A stretch of DNA of 8,456 nt, taken from positions 1-8,456 of the forward strand of contig URVK01000055.1 of NCBI GenBank assembly GCA_900551305.1. The letters run 5' to 3'. The position numbers and the translations under genes are program-made. The DNA is from an uncultured Collinsella sp. (GTDB lineage Bacteria; Actinomycetota; Coriobacteriia; Coriobacteriales; Coriobacteriaceae). This document shows positions 4,511 to 8,456 of the stretch, piece by piece; position 1 is the first letter of the stretch, and each line of letters begins with the position of its first letter. The notes beneath the pieces are model-generated. The model saw only the letters and a program-made list of their open reading frames with translations, had not been told where the DNA came from and searched no databases.

Positions 4511-7500
4511 CTACTTAGCCTTGCTGCGACGATGGAAGAAAGCGCCGATCGCGGCGATGATGGCGCCAAGACCACCGACGGTCGCGACGGTCGCCGCCGT
4601 CTGGTCTCCGGTATTGGGAATCGCCGAACCGTTCTTCTTGCTGCCCTGGGCCTTGTCGCCTGCGGGCTTGCCCGCCTGGTTGCCGCCGTTCGAGCCATTG
4701 CCGGAACCCTGGTTGCCCGAGCCGCCCTGATTGCCGGAATCGGCATCCTTGAGGCTCTCAATAGCCAGCTTGAGCTGGTCATAGGCCGCCTGGAGCTGGG
4801 TGTCGGAAGCATTCTCATCACCCAAGACGTCCTCGGCGTAGGTAATGGCATCCGTCAGGGCCTTGACAGACTCGGCCGTCTTGCCCCTGGTGTCAGTCTC
4901 CTTCGCCTGCTTGACCAGGGCCTTGAGCTGCTTCTTAGTCGGATTCTCGACCGGGGCCACCGGGGTCTTCTCGAGCGCGCCGCGGGCGCTCTCGAGCGCC
5001 CTGAGCGCCTGGTCGACCTCGTCCTGCGTGGCGTTCTCGTCGCTCAAGATGGCGCGGGCGCTCGCCAGGGCGTTCTCGAGCGCCGTCCAGGAGGCCTCGG
5101 TGTAGTCACCGGCCTTGAGATCGCCGGCAGCAACCTCGGCATCAACCTTTTCGATCGCGGTAGCGAGATCATCCTTCGCCACCGGATCGGGAACGGCCGT
5201 ACCGTAGAACTTGAGCTCCGCCACGCTGCAGTAGGCATCGACGTCGCCACCGCCGGCGTGAATCACCTTGACGGTCACGTAGCGACCGCGCGCGGCGCCA
5301 AAGCTCATCTGTTTCCAGTCGCCACGGTCGGTGAGTACGTGGCCGTCGTTGTCGAAGGCAAACGTACCCATCGACACGGCGGTGCCCATCTCATAACCGT
5401 CGGCAGTGTCGGAGACCAGTATCTCGGCCTCGAAGATATCGCCGTTAGTGCCGCCGTCCTGGCGCGGCAGGAATGTAACGTCGGTGAGATCGTAGTCGCG
5501 GCCCAGGTCGACACTCAGATACTGGGGCATACCGGTCCCATGGGCCCAGTCGCTGTGCCAAAGCGTCCGCTCGTCGCCGTCGAGAGCGTTGACGGCGTTG
5601 CTGCCCTCGTAGTCGGCCTCACTCGAGAAGCCGGCCACCTTGACGTTCTTGCGGTTCTCGGGCGTGTTGATAAGAATCTTCTCATCGACAGGGCGCATCT
5701 TGAGGCCGTCGATTGCCTTCTCGATCTTGGCTGTGGCGTCTGCGACATCCTTCTTGCTATAGCTGCCTTGGCCGCCGTCGAGGAGCTTCTGAGCCGCCTC
5801 GACCGCAGCGGTGAGAGCCTTATAGGAATCCTTAGTGTAGACGGACTCGCTGTAGCCCGCGGCCTTGGAAAGCGCTGCCACGAGCGCAGAGGTATCGACA
5901 CCAGCCTTGACCTCGACCTCATAGGATGCGGTCTTGGAGGGGTCGAGTACCGACGCCACCGTGATCTTTGCCTTGCCGGCCTTGTTGGCACGCAGGTAGT
6001 AGCTCACGCTATCGCCAGCCTGAACAGCGGAGACGCTTACCACAGAGGGGTCGGAGCTCTCGACCGTCACATAGGGGTAGCCGGCGCTCTCAGGCGTGGC
6101 CTTGGCGTCGACGAGCGTAACGTCGCCTTCAAAGAACTCGGTCTGGTTCTTGCCTAGCTCGACACCCTCGATGGCCTCGACACCCTGCGTGTAGTTGAAG
6201 TTGACCTCACGCAGTGTGAGCATCTGGTCACCCGATGCCTCAAGCGGCGTGACCTCGACCTTGGTCGCCTTCTTGCCCTTGTTCTCGGCAGAGAGGCCAA
6301 AGGCGTAGCGAGCCCGGAAGGAATCGTACTCCCCGCCCGCGAACTCTTGGGTCGAGCCATCCTCGAACGTCACGACAGCCTTGATCTTCTGCACGGTTCC
6401 GTTGCCACCGTTGCGGTTAACGACCTCGACACTATCGAGTTTCGACGGCGTCTTAAATGCGAATGTCATCGTGGTGGGAAGCTTCACGTAACTCGGAAGC
6501 TTACCCTCGCTGTCCCAGTTGCCGCTCCAGTTCCATAGGAACTCAAAGCCGTTGTCGCCCTCGTTATTATCGAACAGCGCGTTATAGCTCTTCTGCTGGA
6601 TAAGTTTCTCGACGTTGGTCCCGTCGTCGGTCGTGAGCTCATCGTTGGTCATCGTGATGTTGAAGGCATCCTGACCGTACTCGGCGACCGTTGGCTGAGG
6701 AACATCCGGCATCGTCACCGTGCCGTCGCTCGCAAACTCAAGCGCGTCGCATGCCGGACCGATGAGCCAAGATGTCGAGGGCAGTTCGACCTTGCCGGCG
6801 GTCTTGGCCTTGAGCTTGAAACTCGCCACCGCGCCGGTACCGTTGTAGAGCTTGCCATCGCCGCGGTTGGCAAAGGCGAGATTGATAGTCTGCGTTCTGT
6901 CCGCGAACTGGACCTTCTCGCGAGACAGGTTCTCCATGCCGGCAGTCGAGCCGTCCTGCGCGATGCTCTCGGACACAAACTCGAACTGGTCGCTCTTGAA
7001 GTTGACGAGAGCGCCCAGGGCGTTGACGTTCTTAGCGTCGGCCGCATAGACATCAACGGTGATCTCATCACCGGCCTCGACCTCGGTCTTGCTCGGAATC
7101 ACCGCGAGCGAACCTGCGACCTTGCCCTTTTGTTTAGTGCCGCCGTCAAGACCCGCCATGGTGAACGAGTAATCGTACACGTCGTAAACGCCGTTATCGT
7201 TGAGGTCGGCGAAGTGGTCGCGGATCTGCGAACCGAACGTCGGGGTATCGGGCTCGCGATTCTCGAGGCCCAGATAGTTCTTCATGTTGGAGTAGTCTCC
7301 GTCGGAGATCGTGGCCTTGTTGAGGTTGGAGCCCACGGCGAAGCCATCCGTGCCGTCGGTCTTGTAGATGGCAATCTCGGACGCGGAGAAGAAATTGCCG
7401 ACCGAGGCGAGCGGTGTCATGCGCACGTAACGGGCGGCCACGGTGCCGTCAAACGCTACCGTCTTACAATCAGCGGAACGTGCCCAATCGACCTCCTGGC

Positions 7501-8456
7501 TCGTCCAGTGGACGCCATCGAGACTCGTCTCAACACGCATCTTGGTCACAGTGCCGTTGCCGGCGTCATCGCGCGGATAGTACTCGAGCTTATCGAGCTT
7601 GTAAGCGCGTCCATAGTCAACGGTAAGCGCCTTGCCTAGATCGTTGCCACCGGAGTGGAAACCGCCGTCGCCCGACTGGAACTCATGGTCGAAGGCAAGC
7701 TCGGCCTTATGGCTGCCGTAAAGTGAGCCCTCCCAGGTGATTTCCTCGGCGTCGGGGACGTTCCGCCACGGATCGAGTGCGGAGTTCGCCTCGAGCACAT
7801 CGCTCCAGGCGGAGTAACCCTCGGCGTTGCGTGAACGAATCTGGTAGGTGTGCTTGCTATTGTAGGCGAGGTCGGTGTGCGTGAACTCGGCCGCATCACC
7901 CACGGCAAACACAGTGCCGTCGACCTTAAGGTCGTAGGAGGTAGCACCATCGACCTTTCCCCAGGTGAGCTTGATGCTCGTTGGGGTCGTGACGTCCTCG
8001 GGGGCAGCAAGGTTCGTGGGTGCGGAGAGGTTCTCGTTGAGGCGATCGGCTGTGAGCGTGGCGTCGGCGTTCACGAAACCGCCCAGCTCAAGCGTCTGCG
8101 CCGCTGCAGCAACATCGGTCTTCGCGAACTTGACGTAGACCTTGGGGTTCGTGGTGATCTTGGTGTTGTTGAAGCTCTCGCCCTGCTCGGCCTCGGTGCC
8201 GTCCGCATCGCTGCCGTAGTGGTTGAGGTTGGGGGTCTCGCTGTAGAAGTAGACCGCCTGGCCGGCCTCGGGGGTCGCGGCGTCAAAGGCCTCCTGCGAG
8301 TCGACCTCAACCACGTTGAGTGCGGATCCGCCGTTCTTGGCGACAACGCTCGTGGGCTTGGCGGACACATTGGCCACGAAGGTCGTGGTGCGGTTGGAGT
8401 CGTAGCCGTTGTAGCCGCCCTGCGAGGCCTCGGCGGTAAAGGGGGCGAGAACAACA
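4511..8456 (-). CDS. Cell-wall-anchored multimodular carbohydrate-active protein, C-terminal part (5'-truncated)
   Basis: 1314 residues are visible and the frame is open to the right edge, so the start, signal peptide and any catalytic domain are missing. Residues below are numbered from the first whole codon (8455-8453). Order: beta-rich region (1-142), FN3 (145-225), CBM32 (229-366), dockerin-like motif (378-439), cohesin-like domain (446-576), CBM32-like domain (594-755), Ig-like domain (757-851), FIVAR (854-919), CBM32 (925-1086), two FIVAR modules (1093-1163, 1171-1237), Gly/Asn linker, and a sorting signal at the end. This assembly is characteristic of secreted glycoside hydrolases of mucosal bacteria that act on host glycans. 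The first 50 residues (GGYNGYDSNRTTTF, then KPTSVV) resemble the beta-sandwich after a GH31 barrel, and a similar CBM-dockerin-cohesin tail occurs on GH31 enzymes, so GH31 is my best but tentative guess. A non-enzymatic adhesin is the alternative. The gene has its own terminator. Confidence 0.9.
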   Translation of the reverse strand, partial: VVLAPFTAEASQGGYNGYDSNRTTTFVANVSAKPTSVVAKNGGSALNVVEVDSQEAFDAATPEAGQAVYFYSETPNLNHYGSDADGTEAEQGESFNNTKITTNPKVYVKFAKTDVAAAAQTLELGGFVNADATLTADRLNENLSAPTNLAAPEDVTTPTSIKLTWGKVDGATSYDLKVDGTVFAVGDAAEFTHTDLAYNSKHTYQIRSRNAEGYSAWSDVLEANSALDPWRNVPDAEEITWEGSLYGSHKAELAFDHEFQSGDGGFHSGGNDLGKALTVDYGRAYKLDKLEYYPRDDAGNGTVTKMRVETSLDGVHWTSQEVDWARSADCKTVAFDGTVAARYVRMTPLASVGNFFSASEIAIYKTDGTDGFAVGSNLNKATISDGDYSNMKNYLGLENREPDTPTFGSQIRDHFADLNDNGVYDVYDYSFTMAGLDGGTKQKGKVAGSLAVIPSKTEVEAGDEITVDVYAADAKNVNALGALVNFKSDQFEFVSESIAQDGSTAGMENLSREKVQFADRTQTINLAFANRGDGKLYNGTGAVASFKLKAKTAGKVELPSTSWLIGPACDALEFASDGTVTMPDVPQPTVAEYGQDAFNITMTNDELTTDDGTNVEKLIQQKSYNALFDNNEGDNGFEFLWNWSGNWDSEGKLPSYVKLPTTMTFAFKTPSKLDSVEVVNRNGGNGTVQKIKAVVTFEDGSTQEFAGGEYDSFRARYAFGLSAENKGKKATKVEVTPLEASGDQMLTLREVNFNYTQGVEAIEGVELGKNQTEFFEGDVTLVDAKATPESAGYPYVTVESSDPSVVSVSAVQAGDSVSYYLRANKAGKAKITVASVLDPSKTASYEVEVKAGVDTSALVAALSKAAGYSESVYTKDSYKALTAAVEAAQKLLDGGQGSYSKKDVADATAKIEKAIDGLKMRPVDEKILINTPENRKNVKVAGFSSEADYEGSNAVNALDGDERTLWHSDWAHGTGMPQYLSVDLGRDYDLTDVTFLPRQDGGTNGDIFEAEILVSDTADGYEMGTAVSMGTFAFDNDGHVLTDRGDWKQMSFGAARGRYVTVKVIHAGGGDVDAYCSVAELKFYGTAVPDPVAKDDLATAIEKVDAEVAAGDLKAGDYTEASWTALENALASARAILSDENATQDEVDQALRALESARGALEKTPVAPVENPTKKQLKALVKQAKETDTRGKTAESVKALTDAITYAEDVLGDENASDTQLQAAYDQLKLAIESLKDADSGNQGGSGNQGSGNGSNGGNQAGKPAGDKAQGSKKNGSAIPNTGDQTAATVATVGGLGAIIAAIGAFFHRRSKAK
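4514..4627 (-). other. Sortase sorting signal (IPNTG) and wall-anchoring tail
   Basis: After a Gly/Asn/Ser-rich linker (roughly 4744-4631), the motif IPNTGD lies at 4621-4604. It is followed by a hydrophobic helix (ATVATVGGLGAIIAAIGAFF) and a short basic tail HRRSKAK before the stop. This is the classic tripartite LPXTG-type signal with Ile in the first position. It implies covalent attachment to peptidoglycan by a sortase. Confidence 0.95.
4745..5896 (-). other. FIVAR-CBM32-FIVAR-FIVAR stalk
   Basis: Three helical FIVAR modules (5896-5699, 5179-4967, 4945-4745) flank a third CBM32 (5683-5198), which has DGDERTLWHSDW, LSVDLGRDYDLTDVTFLPRQ and RYVTVKVIH. FIVAR modules 2 and 3 share a DENA(T/S) turn followed by a helix of spaced Ala and Leu, suggesting duplication. 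FIVAR modules usually act as spacers or sugar-binding helices in wall proteins. Confidence 0.8.
6191..6676 (-). other. Second, divergent CBM32-like module
   Basis: Shows SYNALFDNNEGDNGFEFLWN, TFAFKTPSKLDSVEVVNRNG, VVTFEDGSTQEF and ATKVEVTPLEASGDQMLTLR. The fold pattern fits a discoidin-like sandwich, but the LxVDxGR signature of modules 1 and 3 is lost, so its ligand may differ. An Ig-like domain follows at 6187-5903 (SSDPSVVSVSAVQAGD, then AGKAKITVAS). Confidence 0.65.
6728..7120 (-). other. Cohesin-like module
   Basis: Beta-sandwich pattern of cohesins: SLAVIPSKTEVEAGDEITVD, then VNALGALVNFKSDQFEFVSE, a mid-region with NLAFANRGDGKLYNGTGAVA, and SFKLKAKTAGKVEL. It follows the dockerin-like segment directly, separated only by a short GTKQKGK linker. 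Confidence 0.75.
7139..7324 (-). other. Dockerin-like EF-hand segment
   Basis: Contains a loop DLNDNGVYDVYD with calcium-type ligands at loop positions 1, 3, 5, 9 and 12 (D, N, N, D, D), followed by the helix YSFTMAGLDGG. It is preceded by a related degenerate repeat, ISDGDYSNMKNYLGL. Two such repeats are the usual make-up of a dockerin; only the second has a complete calcium loop here. Confidence 0.7.
7358..8023 (-). other. FN3 and first CBM32 module of the surface protein
   Basis: The FN3 domain (nucleotides 8023-7781) shows LTWGKVDGATSYDLKVDG and YQIRSRNAEGYSAWSD. The adjoining F5/8 type C (CBM32) domain (7771-7358) shows LTVDYGRAYKLDKLEYYPRD, a stretch ending in SLDGVHW, and ARYVRMTP. 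CBM32 modules generally bind terminal galactose or GalNAc/GlcNAc residues of host or plant glycans; the ligand of this one cannot be read from sequence. Confidence 0.8.

Noticed and set aside
4502..6157. A 551-codon open frame on the plus strand opposite the surface-protein gene
   Set aside because: Low-complexity, Leu/Gly/Val/Arg-heavy translation with no recognisable domain. It is antisense to a gene with clear FIVAR, CBM32 and sorting motifs; long antisense frames are common in high-GC genes.
8375..8377. A GTG codon as the start of the large surface protein
   Set aside because: The frame stays open for 26 further codons to the window edge with similar beta-rich sequence, and there is no signal peptide after the GTG. 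It is an internal valine.

Overview
The window reads as a chromosomal segment of a high-GC gut Actinobacterium, most likely a Collinsella-like member of the Coriobacteriia. The grounds are GC- and C/G-ending codon use, Actinobacterial-looking purine genes, a class B sortase, and a very large gut-type multimodular surface protein with carbohydrate-binding modules. The genus is inference from protein style; no marker gene here proves it.

Layout, left to right. (1) Positions 1-701, minus strand: the N-terminal half of purF (amidophosphoribosyltransferase), cut by the left edge. (2) A 286-base divergent intergenic region with a promoter for purF and a near-consensus promoter for the next gene. 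(3) Positions 988-2217, plus strand: a polytopic membrane protein of the putative ABC-transporter type IV (CmpB-like) family. (4) A bidirectional hairpin terminator at 2239-2278 between convergent genes. (5) Minus strand, in transcription order from the right: purE (4296-3832), a class B sortase (3796-2792) 35 bases after it, then a small divergent MoaE-like protein (2724-2308). (6) A strong minus-strand terminator at 4449-4492 separates purE from the gene upstream. (7) Positions 4511-8456, minus strand: the C-terminal 1314 residues of a cell-wall-anchored modular protein that continues past the right edge.

The large protein carries, from N to C terminus: a beta-rich post-catalytic-type region, FN3, CBM32, a dockerin-like EF-hand, a cohesin-like module, a second CBM32-like domain, an Ig-like domain, FIVAR, a third CBM32, two more FIVAR modules, a Gly/Asn linker and an IPNTG sorting signal. 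The catalytic domain must lie outside the window. The module set is typical of secreted glycoside hydrolases acting on host glycans; GH31 is my best guess, held with modest confidence.

How the parts may work together: purF and purE are de novo purine genes at separate promoters, not one pur operon. The sortase appears to share a transcript with purE and could attach surface proteins such as the neighbouring IPNTG protein to peptidoglycan, though that pairing is inference. The most distinctive features are a dockerin and a cohesin side by side in one wall-anchored chain, and a MoaE-like protein that seems to lack a catalytic lysine. I see no tRNA, rRNA, CRISPR array, insertion sequence or phage gene, and I found no convincing evidence of a wholly new system.
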